From a virus: 64,000 nucleotides of DNA. The position numbers and the translations under genes were made by a program. The notes under the pieces were generated by a model that saw nothing but the letters and a program-made list of their open reading frames with translations, had not been told where the DNA came from and did not search any database. Positions 13,124 to 22,960 of the stretch are shown here, in pieces (positions within the stretch are counted from its first letter, which is position 1; every line of letters begins with the position of its first letter). The stretch is taken from the IMG/VR virus record IMGVR_UViG_3300042549_005931, positions 205,134 through 269,133 of that record. The stretch is one strand, 5' to 3'.

Positions 13124-14266
13124 TTATTTTATTCCTGCCATTTGTAGTATTAAGTCACCTTCCTCATCTGAAAATTTAGCCTTTCCTAAACCTGTCATCT
13201 TTTGTAATTTTTGGTCAAATGATGCAATTGCTGTACCTACTTTATTCCCCTTATCAACTGTACTTATTCCGTGTTCAACACCTTTACCCACACCATAAAC
13301 CGCAACACCTGTTGCGGTTGCTTTTGCACCTTCTTTAGAGAATAATTTACTTAAGAAAGCTGAAAATTTAGTTAATACATTATCAATAAATCCTAAAATT
13401 TTAGATATAACACCAGTCGAACTTTTTCCTAATTTTTTTGATAATGTGTTAGCTACACTTTTTAATTGACCCTTTAAAGATGGAATTTTTGTTGCCAATG
13501 ATTCAAGCATCTTTACCATTGTTGGGGCGGCTTTTTTTACACCTTTTTTAGCTATTGCTGGTACCGTTTTTCTAAATGCTAAAGCCGCACCACCCGTAAA
13601 AACACACCCAATTAAATCGGCGATTAAGAAGAAAAACGGCATTTGCATTCTTCCTGGGTCTTGTGGGTCATAATCTCCAGTACCAATTTCGTATATATCT
13701 AATAGTACAACCACAAACCACACAATTGCGTTTGTCTTTGCGGCTAATATTGAAACAATAACGTCAATTACAATACCAACACCCGTATAAAGTCCACGTC
13801 TTACCCACCTTAATGCCGGTAGAACACCCTGATTAAATACCGTTTTTGCAGTTTCTATTGCCGCAGAACCTAATGTGGAACCAATATTTTTAATCCCTGA
13901 GGTTATTGAATCCCAAATACCTTCCGAAATAACTCCTTTGTCGGCAATCCATTCGGAAACTAATTCTTTTTTCCATACGATTGATTCCACAATATTGTTA
14001 ATGTTAACTTTAACTTCCTCATTTAAAGTTTCCATTTTGGAAATTGATTCGTTAATTAGTTCATTAAAAATATATGTATGTTCCCAAATTGAACCAATTG
14101 TATTTCCGTCACCACCTGCAACAAATACATTGTCCATGATGATTACATATTTTTCATTTTCAGTCAATACAAAATCGAACACAAAGTCTTTTGATTTTTT
14201 GGGCTCATATAAAGACCTAATTCTATCTCTTTCAGATTCCGTAATTATCATTTTTTGACGTACCAT
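13124..14266 (-). CDS. membrane-associated virion-type protein
   Basis: The protein has 380 residues. The N-terminus MIITESERDRIRSLYE is the recurring tag motif. Hydrophobic stretches lie near 150-195 (VGIVIDVIVSIL, IVWFVVVLLDIYEIG) and 205-228 (FFFLIADLIGCVFTGGAALAF), followed by a basic helical region and a Gly-rich end. It starts one base from the small gene downstream of 14540 and precedes the large 10961 gene, so the three form a minus operon. It could be an ejected or membrane-pore protein; the family is unknown. Confidence 0.6.
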   Translation of the reverse strand: MVRQKMIITESERDRIRSLYEPKKSKDFVFDFVLTENEKYVIIMDNVFVAGGDGNTIGSIWEHTYIFNELINESISKMETLNEEVKVNINNIVESIVWKKELVSEWIADKGVISEGIWDSITSGIKNIGSTLGSAAIETAKTVFNQGVLPALRWVRRGLYTGVGIVIDVIVSILAAKTNAIVWFVVVLLDIYEIGTGDYDPQDPGRMQMPFFFLIADLIGCVFTGGAALAFRKTVPAIAKKGVKKAAPTMVKMLESLATKIPSLKGQLKSVANTLSKKLGKSSTGVISKILGFIDNVLTKFSAFLSKLFSKEGAKATATGVAVYGVGKGVEHGISTVDKGNKVGTAIASFDQKLQKMTGLGKAKFSDEEGDLILQMAGIK

Positions 14267-14267
14267 A

Positions 14268-14540
14268 TTATTTTAATTGATTTGCTTTACCTCTCTTTAA
14301 TGTGGAACCTACAATGTCAGACCATTTAGTCACACCAATTTGATTGGCAGGACCTCTTGTAAGACCACTTTCCCACTTACCAACTGATGGATAACCTTGA
14401 CCACCAGATTGAGTACTTGATGTGCCTGCACTTGGTGTAGAAGAAACAGGTTCAGCTTCCGATTGTTCATCAATTTCTTGATTTTGAACTTCGTTTGAAA
14501 GGATTAACTTTAACTGTTTTTCGGTTATGATATATTCCAT
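14268..14540 (-). CDS. small protein with ITEKQL N-terminal tag
   Basis: The protein has 90 residues. I place the start at 14540 because it gives MEYIITEKQLKLILSNE, matching the tag seen in many neighbours; the longer frame has no start signal. The rest is Ser/Thr/Gly/Gln-rich and probably disordered, ending in a basic stretch. It is the first gene of the minus operon ending at 10961, with a TATTTATT box upstream. Confidence 0.65.
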   Translation of the reverse strand: MEYIITEKQLKLILSNEVQNQEIDEQSEAEPVSSTPSAGTSSTQSGGQGYPSVGKWESGLTRGPANQIGVTKWSDIVGSTLKRGKANQLK

Positions 14541-14613
14541 AGTTAATAAATATCGACAAATCTCTTTGTGGTTTATATAAAATATGTAATTTTGTAAAAA
14601 ATATAAACATAAC

Positions 14614-15189
14614 ATGAAAAAATTACTGTTATTTTCATCATTATTACTATCAGGATGTCAAGTATATGAGTTTCCAAACGAGACACCGAGGTTGACAGGA
14701 GGTAAATGGGTATTATCAAACTACGATATTGTTGTAATTAATTCAATATCTAATGTTACTGTTATTAAAAACGATACTGTTTGTATCAACGCATTTAATG
14801 GGCAGAGTTATGTTAGTGGAAATGTTTTGATGAAACAATTTTATAACCAAACGGCAAAAGACAGAAGATTTGTAATTGGTAAAACAACTTGGGAATTTGA
14901 CAGTAACAGTAATCACTTATATTGTGATTTTATGGATAAAAATGGTTCATTAATGCCTACACATAATCCATATTGGGTTAACATGTCAGGATATACAAGA
15001 AATATATCAATAAGTAATGTTGAAAATGGTGGTGTAACAAATTATACGTTTGAAACAAACACTGTTGGTGTAAACCCACCTAAAATATTAAAATTATTGA
15101 GTCCCGAAATTGTAACTGATTTATATGTTGATGGTGGTAAAAGAGATAAGGGTGTGACAGTTAGAATACTATTAACCTTTATGAGATAA
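14614..15189 (+). CDS. lipoprotein
   Basis: The protein has 191 residues: a signal MKKLLLFSSLLLSGC with the lipid-bearing Cys at about 15. The mature part is a beta-rich, Asn- and Thr-rich globular domain with no motif I know. It faces away from the minus operon and converges with the zincin gene, leaving a one-base gap. It probably acts in the host envelope. Confidence 0.7.
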   Translation: MKKLLLFSSLLLSGCQVYEFPNETPRLTGGKWVLSNYDIVVINSISNVTVIKNDTVCINAFNGQSYVSGNVLMKQFYNQTAKDRRFVIGKTTWEFDSNSNHLYCDFMDKNGSLMPTHNPYWVNMSGYTRNISISNVENGGVTNYTFETNTVGVNPPKILKLLSPEIVTDLYVDGGKRDKGVTVRILLTFMR

Positions 15190-15190
15190 A

Positions 15191-15562
15191 TTACTCATCA
15201 TATATAGTTTCATCTAACCTTGAAAACATCTTGATAAACTGACCCGCCTTAGCGTTTGCCTCGTCTTCAATCTCACCACCAATATCCGGTGGTTTTGGTC
15301 CATCTAAACGACCATCTTCAAATTGTTTGTGATGTACGAGTTCATGTGCAATACTTCTCATCACATCGACTAACGCACGATTCTTACCGTATACCTTAAC
15401 GACTTTGTTTTCTTGTCTGTAATCGTAATTTGCGGTGGTTTTAAGACCATCTCTTGTTGCCTTCACTAATATCTCCGGCATATTTTTAATGTCTAACTCC
15501 TTTTTAACGAATTTAACAAATTCACTTAACTTATTTTCTTTCTTCTCGTCTAAAAAACTCAT
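15191..15562 (-). CDS. zinc metallopeptidase-like protein
   Basis: The protein has 123 residues from the start at 15562 (chosen over 15601 because the longer frame adds a poor AT-rich leader). The zincin motif is IAHELVHHKQ (71-80: H73, E74, H77), with a downstream GEIEDEANAKAG supplying the third ligand (E99 or E101). It resembles small SprT-like or Bacteroidota DUF metalloproteases. It may cleave a virion or host protein. It has no signal peptide. Confidence 0.8.
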   Translation of the reverse strand: MSFLDEKKENKLSEFVKFVKKELDIKNMPEILVKATRDGLKTTANYDYRQENKVVKVYGKNRALVDVMRSIAHELVHHKQFEDGRLDGPKPPDIGGEIEDEANAKAGQFIKMFSRLDETIYDE

Positions 15563-15632
15563 ATTAATAAATATAGAAAAATATATAAAATGATTATACA
15601 AAAAAATAACTATATTATGTATAATTAACGAT

Positions 15633-15959
15633 ATGATAGATTGGTATACTATAGAGTACTTGTACCCTAAGGCATTTAAAGAATTTAGTAAGAAGATGTT
15701 CCCTAATGTTGGGGTATTGAGTATATCGTCATTGGAGTTTTATGATACAAAGAAATTATATCATTTCTTTGATAAGGAAGGTGTTTATATGACAATTGAA
15801 ATGTATAATCCAAAACAATGGGTATTTTCCATATCATTACATAGTGGTATCGTATTAGGTCCAAGACAAGAATCTAAAACTACAAGAGAAGAGACAGAAC
15901 TTGATGGTTTTATTGAATGTTTTAAAGTTTTAGATAACTTAATTAAAGATAAAAAGTAA
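15633..15959 (+). CDS. hypothetical protein
   Basis: The protein has 108 residues, beginning MIDWYTIEYLYPKAFKEFSKKMFPN, then KLYHFFDKEGVYMTIEMYNPKQWVFSISL. This is a mixed alpha/beta domain seen in uncharacterised large-phage proteins. It is in tandem with two following plus genes (gaps of 2 and 1 bases). No known function. Confidence 0.7.
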   Translation: MIDWYTIEYLYPKAFKEFSKKMFPNVGVLSISSLEFYDTKKLYHFFDKEGVYMTIEMYNPKQWVFSISLHSGIVLGPRQESKTTREETELDGFIECFKVLDNLIKDKK

Positions 15960-15961
15960 TT

Positions 15962-16258
15962 ATGGATATGTCTATTAATTTCTTATTGCAAGCAACCAGA
16001 GTATTGAACTTTGGTCATTATGACGAGGTTGAACTATCAATGACGTATAATTATATTACTGCACTTGACAATGAGATACTAAATGATTATTTTAATACAT
16101 GTACAATACTATCATATGATAATGACCTCGAATTATATATTGAGATTGTTGAAACATTAATCTTAGTGTTTGAAGAAAGAGAAGAATATGAAAAATGTGC
16201 AAAACTAAAACGTAAAAAAGAAGAATCAATAAAAATAATCAATACAAACAAAATATAA
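15962..16258 (+). CDS. hypothetical helical protein
   Basis: The protein has 98 residues, all-helical and acidic in the first half, with a Lys-rich end. It starts two bases after the previous stop. It is not recognised. Confidence 0.65.
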   Translation: MDMSINFLLQATRVLNFGHYDEVELSMTYNYITALDNEILNDYFNTCTILSYDNDLELYIEIVETLILVFEEREEYEKCAKLKRKKEESIKIINTNKI

Positions 16259-16259
16259 T

Positions 16260-16355
16260 ATGGGTACAATTTTTCCTTGGTTTTTTTCATTTGCATTTGT
16301 TATCACGGGTTGCATTGTTATAATGATTGTCGATTATATCACTAAAAAAAGATAA
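16260..16355 (+). CDS. 31-residue membrane peptide
   Basis: ATG 16260 lies one base after the previous stop. A single hydrophobic helix (about residues 5-25, including WFFSFAFVITGCIVIMIV) ends in ITKKKR, giving an N-out/C-in topology. It could be a small holin-like or regulatory membrane peptide. Confidence 0.5.
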   Translation: MGTIFPWFFSFAFVITGCIVIMIVDYITKKR

Positions 16356-16455
16356 AATATAACCAAGTTATTATTTTAAATTTCTATATATTATAGCAAT
16401 AATATAATAATCAATAAATAGTTTTATTATATTTATGTATATATAAAATATACAA

Positions 16456-17493
16456 ATGAAACAATCTAAAATATTGTTTATCTTAAAAATAAAACAAAAT
16501 TATGGTGTCACTAACGATTATAGTATAGGACTAAGCACGGGTCTTTACAATTCAGCTCAATTTATGAATGAAATGTTAATAGATGGTGGATTTGATTCTC
16601 AAATGGTAAGTGTTGTTGACAACAATGATATTGATAGAGAGGTAACATTACACAAACCAACCCACGTTATTATTGAGGCACTTTGGGTTGTCCCATCTAA
16701 ATTCGAAGTTCTTTGCAAATTACACCCAAATGTTAAATGGGTAATTCGTTTACATAGTGAAATACCATTTTTAGCTAACGAAGGAATGGCGATGGATTGG
16801 TTAGGTGAATATTCAAAATATGATAATGTAATAATATCATGTAACTCACCTCAAACCACTAAAGATATTGAATTTTTTATTCGAGCCAAAACGGGTATTG
16901 ATAAAAAAATTGTATTTTTACCAAATTTTTATCCACAAGAATATAAAACAAAATCATTTAATTATAAAAGTGATATAATCCATGTGGGATGTTTTGGTGC
17001 GGTTAGACCACTTAAGAATCATCTTATACAAGCGGTCGCGGCAATTAAATTTGCAGATGAATTAGGTAAAAAATTACATTTTCATATTAATTCGGATAGG
17101 ATTGAACAAAAAGGAGAACCAATATTAAATAACCTATTAGGTATGTTTAATCATTTAGAACATAAAGGACATCAATTGGTACACCATGAATGGAGTGTTA
17201 GAGAAGAATTTATTCAATTATGTTCCACAATGGATATAGGTATTCAAATATCCTTTAATGAAACTTTTAATATAGTAGGGGCTGATGTGATTTCACAGGG
17301 GGTTCCGTTAGTATCATCACCAGAAATACCTTGGGCTAATTCATTATTTACCGCAAGACAAACAAATACGGATGATATTGTAAATTCATTATTATGTACT
17401 TACAAATACCCTAAAATTAATGTGTTATTAAATCAAAGAGGTCTTAAACAATATACAAATAAAACAAAAAAAATATGGTTTAAGTTTTTTTAA
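16456..17493 (+). CDS. glycosyltransferase, GT4-like (GT-B fold)
   Basis: The protein has 345 residues. HVGCFGAVRPLKNHLIQAVAA (about 176-196) is the start of the C-terminal GT-B domain with the nucleotide-sugar loop. FNETFNIVGADVISQGVPLVSS (about 272-293) matches the E-x7-E type donor-binding region of family 4 transferases. A 96-base AT-rich gap upstream holds ATTTAT boxes. Acceptor and sugar are unknown; it lies next to the minus-strand glycosylation island and probably works with it. Confidence 0.8.
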   Translation: MKQSKILFILKIKQNYGVTNDYSIGLSTGLYNSAQFMNEMLIDGGFDSQMVSVVDNNDIDREVTLHKPTHVIIEALWVVPSKFEVLCKLHPNVKWVIRLHSEIPFLANEGMAMDWLGEYSKYDNVIISCNSPQTTKDIEFFIRAKTGIDKKIVFLPNFYPQEYKTKSFNYKSDIIHVGCFGAVRPLKNHLIQAVAAIKFADELGKKLHFHINSDRIEQKGEPILNNLLGMFNHLEHKGHQLVHHEWSVREEFIQLCSTMDIGIQISFNETFNIVGADVISQGVPLVSSPEIPWANSLFTARQTNTDDIVNSLLCTYKYPKINVLLNQRGLKQYTNKTKKIWFKFF

Positions 17494-17496
17494 CGA

Positions 17497-17504
17497 TATT
17501 TATA
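17497..17504 (+). promoter_or_regulatory. candidate late promoter box TATTTATA
   Basis: The octamer lies 17 bases before the ATG of the 46-residue gene. Confidence 0.5.
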
Positions 17505-17521
17505 TAGGTAAATAATATAAT

Positions 17522-17662
17522 ATGGCATTATTAAAAATTTCTGACGAGGAACGAAATAGAATTTCGGAACAACATAAAAAACTTGAAAAACAAGTCCAAC
17601 AAAATAAAGACGAATTAAAAAAAGGTTTACAACCACCTGAAAATAAAAAAACCTCCAATTAG
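17522..17662 (+). CDS. 46-residue protein with ESER-type tag
   Basis: The frame starts MALLKISDEERNRISEQHKKLEKQ, a version of the shared N-terminal motif (compare LTESEREQILKQH at 43936), followed by a charged helix and a Pro/Lys-rich end. Box TATTTATA upstream and terminator overlapping the stop make a complete unit. It may be just the packaging tag with a short cargo. Confidence 0.6.
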   Translation: MALLKISDEERNRISEQHKKLEKQVQQNKDELKKGLQPPENKKTSN

Positions 17663-17668
17663 GAGGTT
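17650..17668. terminator. bidirectional terminator
   Basis: AACCTCC/GGAGGTT around AATTA, with A-run and T-run on both sides, lies between convergent genes. Confidence 0.88.
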
Positions 17669-17674
17669 TTTTTA

Positions 17675-20029
17675 TTAGTTTTCTCTACGTTCATCTCTAT
17701 TATAATGTTCAAAACGATTGTGTTCGGTTGGTGTTGCCAACAATATACCAAAATTCATTTTACCTTTAACGGTGTCTTGATACATTTGAGACATCCATGT
17801 TTGTTCATATGGATGTTGCCATTTGGTATCTAAAAACATTTTCTTATTACCTTCTCTTGAAACCACTTGTGGCCAATTACAATAGTAAATTTCACCGGTT
17901 GCGTATGGTAATTGTCTATGTGACTTTATATTTTTAAATTTCTGAAATGGGGCCAAGTTAACATCATCAGAATTTTTTATTGGTACTTCAGGGAATAATT
18001 CCGCTCTTACGTGTGCCGGAACATTATGCCAAGCCCATTGTTTTGTATTATCACCAAAAAACTCACTAAAATTCCATTTAAGAAAATCAAAGTTTTCCAT
18101 CCATATAATATTCATCATGATATTATAGAAGTCATTTATTTTTCTTCTAAATCCATTTCTACAAAACTCATCTTTACCCAAGTAAAAAAACATATCATCC
18201 TCAAAAAAGAAATGATAATCAAATTCATTTTCTTCAGCATGTTCAGCAATAAATTGTCTACCACCACATATACCTAAATTATCTTTTTTAATCTCAACAA
18301 ATCCATATTTCTCACATAATTCTTTATACTTTTCATCAGTTGATTTATCGATTGAATTATTTAATAGGAATTTTTTTGGTTGGGTTAAAAAGTTATTATC
18401 ATATATTTCAAATGAAGTGCATAATTTTTCAAATTGACTTGGAGAGTTATAAGTTAATACATATAAAGCTACATTATTCATGTTATGTTCATTAATTTTT
18501 ACGTTACCACCTGATTCAACCTTAGGTGTTAAGTTATCGGTTTTTAAATTTTCAAAAAACAAACCCAATAATCCATTATGTTCTATTTCAAAATATTGGA
18601 AATATTCCGGGTACTTGTATAGTAAAATAGTAAATAAACTTTCTTCAGTACCCATATATCCCATACCCAATGTTGTGGACATCAAATTATAATACAACTC
18701 ATTAACCTTTGGTATTAAATGTTTTGGACCACCAAATATGCCGCCTCTTGCAACTTTATCTACCTCACCGCCAGCATATTCACACATTGGAGAATATTCA
18801 AATCCATGTATTTCAACTTTACCATCATAAGGGAAAGATACAAAACTAAATTTGGAAAAATACTTGTCAATTTTTTTAATAACGTTATCATGTGAAAAAT
18901 AACCTTCATGCACGGTATTGGTTAATGCACCATCAATCCAAACTAAATGTGATGAATTAAATGGGTCCATAATCATCGCATCATTTAATAAAAACATTTT
19001 TGACATAACAATTGGATTGTACATATCTAACTTTGCTTGAGTGCTTTCAACTAACCAACCAACTTGATTATACCAATCTGGATTTGTTCTAATCTTTTGT
19101 ATTTTATCATACAATTCCCCGTTATTCTTAAACCAATCTAATTCTTTAACAATAATTAAAGTGTTATGTTCTGACCTACGTTCCTTAACAAAATCTTTAT
19201 ATTTTTCTTCGATGAAAATAATCATATTATCTTCAACTAACATAAGTTTCTTTAGATGGTTAAGATAGTGGTCGAATTTTCTACTCCAACCTTCAGTAAG
19301 TTCTTCTCTTTTAATATCCCATATTCCCGTCACAATTGTAGTACCGCCATAGTTAATCTCTTTTTTCGGTTCTTTCTGTGGATTTAAATTTTCAACAACA
19401 CCATTCTTTTTGTATACACCTAATTGTTCACATACTTCGATAACAGTATACTCGACACCTCTTTCTTTAAATGTATCCTCAATTGCAGCTCTAACACCAG
19501 GTAAATCAAATCGTTGATAATCATGAAAACAAATATAACCTCCGTCACTAACTCTATCAAAAATTTTATTTAAACTATCATAAATCGAATCGTAAAAGTC
19601 ACCATCTAAAAATGCAAATGATATTTTTTCTGGTAATTTATCTTCAGGAACATCTTTAAACCAATCCTTATGAATAATTGGTGTTGGTATGTTATTTTGT
19701 TCAAAATTTGAGATTAGAATTTCTTCAGTACTTTTTAATGTTCCCGCTTTCCATCCAGTGTTTTCTTCCCATTTTGATAACGGAGGTAAACCCTCAAAAG
19801 AATCATAAACATATAATTTTTTTTCTGATTCCATCTCAATTAATGTCTTCATCAAATACTTTGATGATTCCCCAACATAGCAACCAAATTCTGTAACGTC
19901 ACCCTCTATGTTCTCTTCAATTGATTTAATCAAAAAACTAACTAAATTTTTTATTTGGTCATCGTTTATTATTGATGAGTCAATTTTTTTATTTTCAAAT
20001 TTTAAAATATTATCTTTTTTACTAATCAT
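17675..20029 (-). CDS. three-domain protein: TylF-like methyltransferase, HtrL/YibB-like domain and GT2-like transferase
   Basis: The protein has 784 residues. Domain 1 (about 1-205) is a SAM methyltransferase of the macrocin O-methyltransferase type: VTEFGCYVGES, VYDSFEGLPP, FAFLDGDFYDS, GGYICFHDYQ. Domain 2 (about 225-490) matches WlaTC/HtrL (YibB): TIVTGIWDIKRE, MIIFIEEKY, LVWIDGALTNTVHEGYF. Domain 3 (about 517-784) is GT-A like: VALYVLTYNSP, ICGGRQFIAEHA, FFFEDDMFF. The fusion would methylate and glycosylate the same glycan. It is the last gene of the minus glycosylation operon and overlaps the upstream gene by 4 bases. I see no frameshift. Confidence 0.82.
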   Translation of the reverse strand: MISKKDNILKFENKKIDSSIINDDQIKNLVSFLIKSIEENIEGDVTEFGCYVGESSKYLMKTLIEMESEKKLYVYDSFEGLPPLSKWEENTGWKAGTLKSTEEILISNFEQNNIPTPIIHKDWFKDVPEDKLPEKISFAFLDGDFYDSIYDSLNKIFDRVSDGGYICFHDYQRFDLPGVRAAIEDTFKERGVEYTVIEVCEQLGVYKKNGVVENLNPQKEPKKEINYGGTTIVTGIWDIKREELTEGWSRKFDHYLNHLKKLMLVEDNMIIFIEEKYKDFVKERRSEHNTLIIVKELDWFKNNGELYDKIQKIRTNPDWYNQVGWLVESTQAKLDMYNPIVMSKMFLLNDAMIMDPFNSSHLVWIDGALTNTVHEGYFSHDNVIKKIDKYFSKFSFVSFPYDGKVEIHGFEYSPMCEYAGGEVDKVARGGIFGGPKHLIPKVNELYYNLMSTTLGMGYMGTEESLFTILLYKYPEYFQYFEIEHNGLLGLFFENLKTDNLTPKVESGGNVKINEHNMNNVALYVLTYNSPSQFEKLCTSFEIYDNNFLTQPKKFLLNNSIDKSTDEKYKELCEKYGFVEIKKDNLGICGGRQFIAEHAEENEFDYHFFFEDDMFFYLGKDEFCRNGFRRKINDFYNIMMNIIWMENFDFLKWNFSEFFGDNTKQWAWHNVPAHVRAELFPEVPIKNSDDVNLAPFQKFKNIKSHRQLPYATGEIYYCNWPQVVSREGNKKMFLDTKWQHPYEQTWMSQMYQDTVKGKMNFGILLATPTEHNRFEHYNRDERREN

Positions 20030-20778
20030 ATCTCATTTTTTAATAATTCTAAATCATACGGAACATTTGTCCCATTAATTTTTTGAAATGTCACTTCTTT
20101 ATTATCACTTTTGTATTCTTCCATAAATTTTAAATTTTCTTCAAGAAGATGTGACATTGTCCATCCTAATTTATGACAAAACCATCTACTCACATTCGCA
20201 TTTAATGGTTCTCTATCCATTATTATTAGTCTATCATATTGTCTTGAAATAAAATACATTAAATGTTCAAAACCTTCTGGATTTGGTATTGAATAGAGAT
20301 AATCAAAAAATTCAACACTGTGTAATTTCATATCTTCAAAAATATTATTTTTGTTTGTATTGGCAAAGAATATATCGGTAGACATATTAATTCTTTTGTA
20401 CCATATATTACCAGCATATGCACAATTTTGATTTTCAATATTCTTTAATATTTGAATTAATTTTTTTTCGTCCAATAACCAACTATCGATGGATAGTTTT
20501 ACCCATAAATTTACCCCGTTTGATTTTAGAAAATCATATCCACCTAATGTTAACTCACAATCTGCATCCGCATAATCACATCCACTTGGGTGTCTATCAT
20601 TACCTCTACCCCCATTAGGTTTATATTGACATCTAAAATCACATTCAAAATTTTCATCCGAACCATTATAACATAATGCAACATGTGGTTTTATTATTTC
20701 ATATGAATCTAATATTTTTTTTAGTTCAGGCCAATACTCCTCTCTATTATAACAAGTAATTATAAAATTAACATTCAT
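20026..20778 (-). CDS. glycosyltransferase-like protein
   Basis: The protein has 250 residues. MNVNFIITCYNREEYWPEL is a GT2-like first strand; later NLWVKLSIDSWLL may hold the metal site, and an FEHLMYF segment follows. The Cys-rich patch (FECDFRCQYK, SGCDYADADCEL) is unusual. It lies between two other transferase genes, overlapping one and separated from the other by three bases. Confidence 0.65.
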   Translation of the reverse strand: MNVNFIITCYNREEYWPELKKILDSYEIIKPHVALCYNGSDENFECDFRCQYKPNGGRGNDRHPSGCDYADADCELTLGGYDFLKSNGVNLWVKLSIDSWLLDEKKLIQILKNIENQNCAYAGNIWYKRINMSTDIFFANTNKNNIFEDMKLHSVEFFDYLYSIPNPEGFEHLMYFISRQYDRLIIMDREPLNANVSRWFCHKLGWTMSHLLEENLKFMEEYKSDNKEVTFQKINGTNVPYDLELLKNEI

Positions 20779-20781
20779 ACT

Positions 20782-22299
20782 CTACAAAGGATTATTTTTA
20801 ATATATTCTTCTCCATTTATTTCCGGTGTGGATTTACTTCCTCCCTGATATCTTCTTGATGCGTCGGTATGACCAACATATGGACCCTCACCTAAATTAC
20901 CATATAAAAAAGTACCCCAATCATCTTTGATGTCATCCCACTTATTTTCCGATATAATTTTTCTATATGTCGGTATCATTGTCTCCTCAACATTATGTTG
21001 ACCTTGATGTATTTTACCTACACCACCATTATCGATATATAATTCAAACCACTCTTTCATTTTAGATAATCGAAACATTGCCGGATTGTTAGACCATCTA
21101 CAAACCGTAATTAAATCAACCTCACTAACTCTATTTTCTAAATCAAAAGGTGTTACGTTATTATCAATATCTGTGGCAATATCAAACCCTCGCATGACAT
21201 TATCATCTTTAGAAAACCAAACCGCATTTATAAAGTTGTGGTTATTAAACGCATCAATTAAAGATAAAAAATCAATGTTGTCCTTTTTAAGGAAAACCCA
21301 ATCATGCTCTAAAAATATAAAATATGGTGTACGTATTTTTTTCACCATACTATCTAAACTATTAATTAATCCACCAAATCCGGTTGAAAGTGTTATATTA
21401 AATTCACTAATATAATCTCTGAAATATGCATTTAATCTAACCTGTTCAAGTCTAACATCAAACCCACTCGTCTCATCATAATGGATTAAAATTTTACATT
21501 TTTTTAATTCATTAGGTAAACTATGGAATAAATATTTTAAGTAAAACATATAATTTTCAACAAAGTGACCTGTAATAACAATTGTAACTTCTTTTTCTAT
21601 TTTATTTTCCATAAAGTTTTCTTTGTAATTATCAAATAAAAATCTATGATAATTTCCTTGAATCCATGTACTATAATCAACGGGACCTCTTGGTTGAAGA
21701 GTTGAAACAAATCCACTTGCATGGTTAATTAGTAATGGTAAAGTTGTTAATGTTTTAAATCCGTAATTATTTAACAGGGGAAGATAATCGTCTATTGCAA
21801 TGTAATCTCTTTTGTAATTGGAATTATCCAATAAAAATTGATAAGCTCTTTTCTTAATCAAATATGCCCACGCTCCCGTACTTTTATCAACCACACCTAA
21901 ATTTTCGGTAATTGGTACTATAAATGATTTAGGATTACACCCAAATAAAAGTACATCCCATTCTACATTTTCTAAATCACTTTTAACCTTTTCTATAGAG
22001 TCTTTAAAAAATGTTTTTTCTGTTTTTATTGGGAGATAACATTCATCTTCAATATTAATATCATCCTCAACAACAAATATAATTTCTAAATCTTCATCTA
22101 ATGATTGTTTGAATATACCTAAATGACTTTTGGTGCAAGAAAATTGTATCATTTCATCAGTCAATGCATCAAATCTTTCTAACCCCTCTATTTGATATTT
22201 TAAAATTAAATTTTCTATGTGTTCTTTTCTGTCAACAGATGACGATAGATTAATATAAAATCCCTTATCGGCAAAAGTATTACCTAATATACTAAACAT
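20782..22299 (-). CDS. two-domain glycosyltransferase (GT25-like plus second GT-A domain)
   Basis: The protein has 505 residues. The N-terminal half (about 1-225) reads FYINLSSSVDRKEHIENL, RFDALTD, SCTKSHLGIFKQSL and IIFVVEDDINIED, a clear LPS glycosyltransferase family 25 pattern. The C-terminal half (about 230-505) reads VTIVITGHFVENY, YFIFLEHDWVFL and WSNNPAMFRLSKM, another GT-A domain. It probably adds two successive sugars. It overlaps the FkbM gene by 8 bases. Confidence 0.8.
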   Translation of the reverse strand: MFSILGNTFADKGFYINLSSSVDRKEHIENLILKYQIEGLERFDALTDEMIQFSCTKSHLGIFKQSLDEDLEIIFVVEDDINIEDECYLPIKTEKTFFKDSIEKVKSDLENVEWDVLLFGCNPKSFIVPITENLGVVDKSTGAWAYLIKKRAYQFLLDNSNYKRDYIAIDDYLPLLNNYGFKTLTTLPLLINHASGFVSTLQPRGPVDYSTWIQGNYHRFLFDNYKENFMENKIEKEVTIVITGHFVENYMFYLKYLFHSLPNELKKCKILIHYDETSGFDVRLEQVRLNAYFRDYISEFNITLSTGFGGLINSLDSMVKKIRTPYFIFLEHDWVFLKKDNIDFLSLIDAFNNHNFINAVWFSKDDNVMRGFDIATDIDNNVTPFDLENRVSEVDLITVCRWSNNPAMFRLSKMKEWFELYIDNGGVGKIHQGQHNVEETMIPTYRKIISENKWDDIKDDWGTFLYGNLGEGPYVGHTDASRRYQGGSKSTPEINGEEYIKNNPL

Positions 22300-22960
22300 A
22301 CTTTAATAGTTCTTTTTTAATTATTAATTTATTTCCCTCCTCATATTGAACTTCGGCAATGTCGTCAATTAAAACTACCTCATCCATATTGTTAATCCGT
22401 TCAATTAAATCAGAAAACCCTCTAACTTTATCATTGTTTATATGTAGATTTATATCCTCAAATAAAATTAAATCAGGGATAATGTTGTTATCAAAAGCCT
22501 GTAGAATAATTTCACTATCCATTCCCTCACAATCAATTTTTAAAAAATTAATTTTATCAATTTCATATTTTTCAATGAGGTCTTTAAATGTTATTTTAGT
22601 TACAGGTATTTTATCGGTATATTCACTTTCTTCTCTAAAAAAAGAACATAACCCTCTTGAATCATCATTTTTTGGTGTTATTAAAAAATCCTCACCTTTT
22701 TCAATGTGTATCGCCGAATTTTCGTACTTAAAATTGTTATTCGGGTAATGTTGTTGATAATTACTCACGAGCAAATCAAATCTCTCTTTAACAGGTTCAA
22801 CAAATAAACTTGACCAATTTATGTTTAATAAATTAGATAGGAAAACCTCATCTACAAAGATACCATCATTTGCACCTATTGAAACGAATGTGAAATTTTC
22901 GTTATCACTAATGTTACTTAATATTTTTTTTAATTTTATCATATTAATATCTATCTTCAA
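22292..22960 (-). CDS. FkbM-family methyltransferase
   Basis: The protein has 222 residues. FVSIGANDGIFVDEVFL (about 25-41) is the SAM-binding motif, LFVEPVKERF (about 51-60) follows, and INFLKIDCEGMDSEIILQAF (about 133-152) is the FkbM signature. It O-methylates a sugar. It overlaps both neighbours (8 and 17 bases), so translation is coupled in the operon. Confidence 0.85.
   Translation of the reverse strand: MKIDINMIKLKKILSNISDNENFTFVSIGANDGIFVDEVFLSNLLNINWSSLFVEPVKERFDLLVSNYQQHYPNNNFKYENSAIHIEKGEDFLITPKNDDSRGLCSFFREESEYTDKIPVTKITFKDLIEKYEIDKINFLKIDCEGMDSEIILQAFDNNIIPDLILFEDINLHINNDKVRGFSDLIERINNMDEVVLIDDIAEVQYEEGNKLIIKKELLKYV

Noticed and set aside
12654-13298. 214-codon plus frame
   Set aside because: Antisense to two virion-type genes with clear coding features on minus; hydrophobic composition reflects Lys/Asn-rich codons on the other strand.
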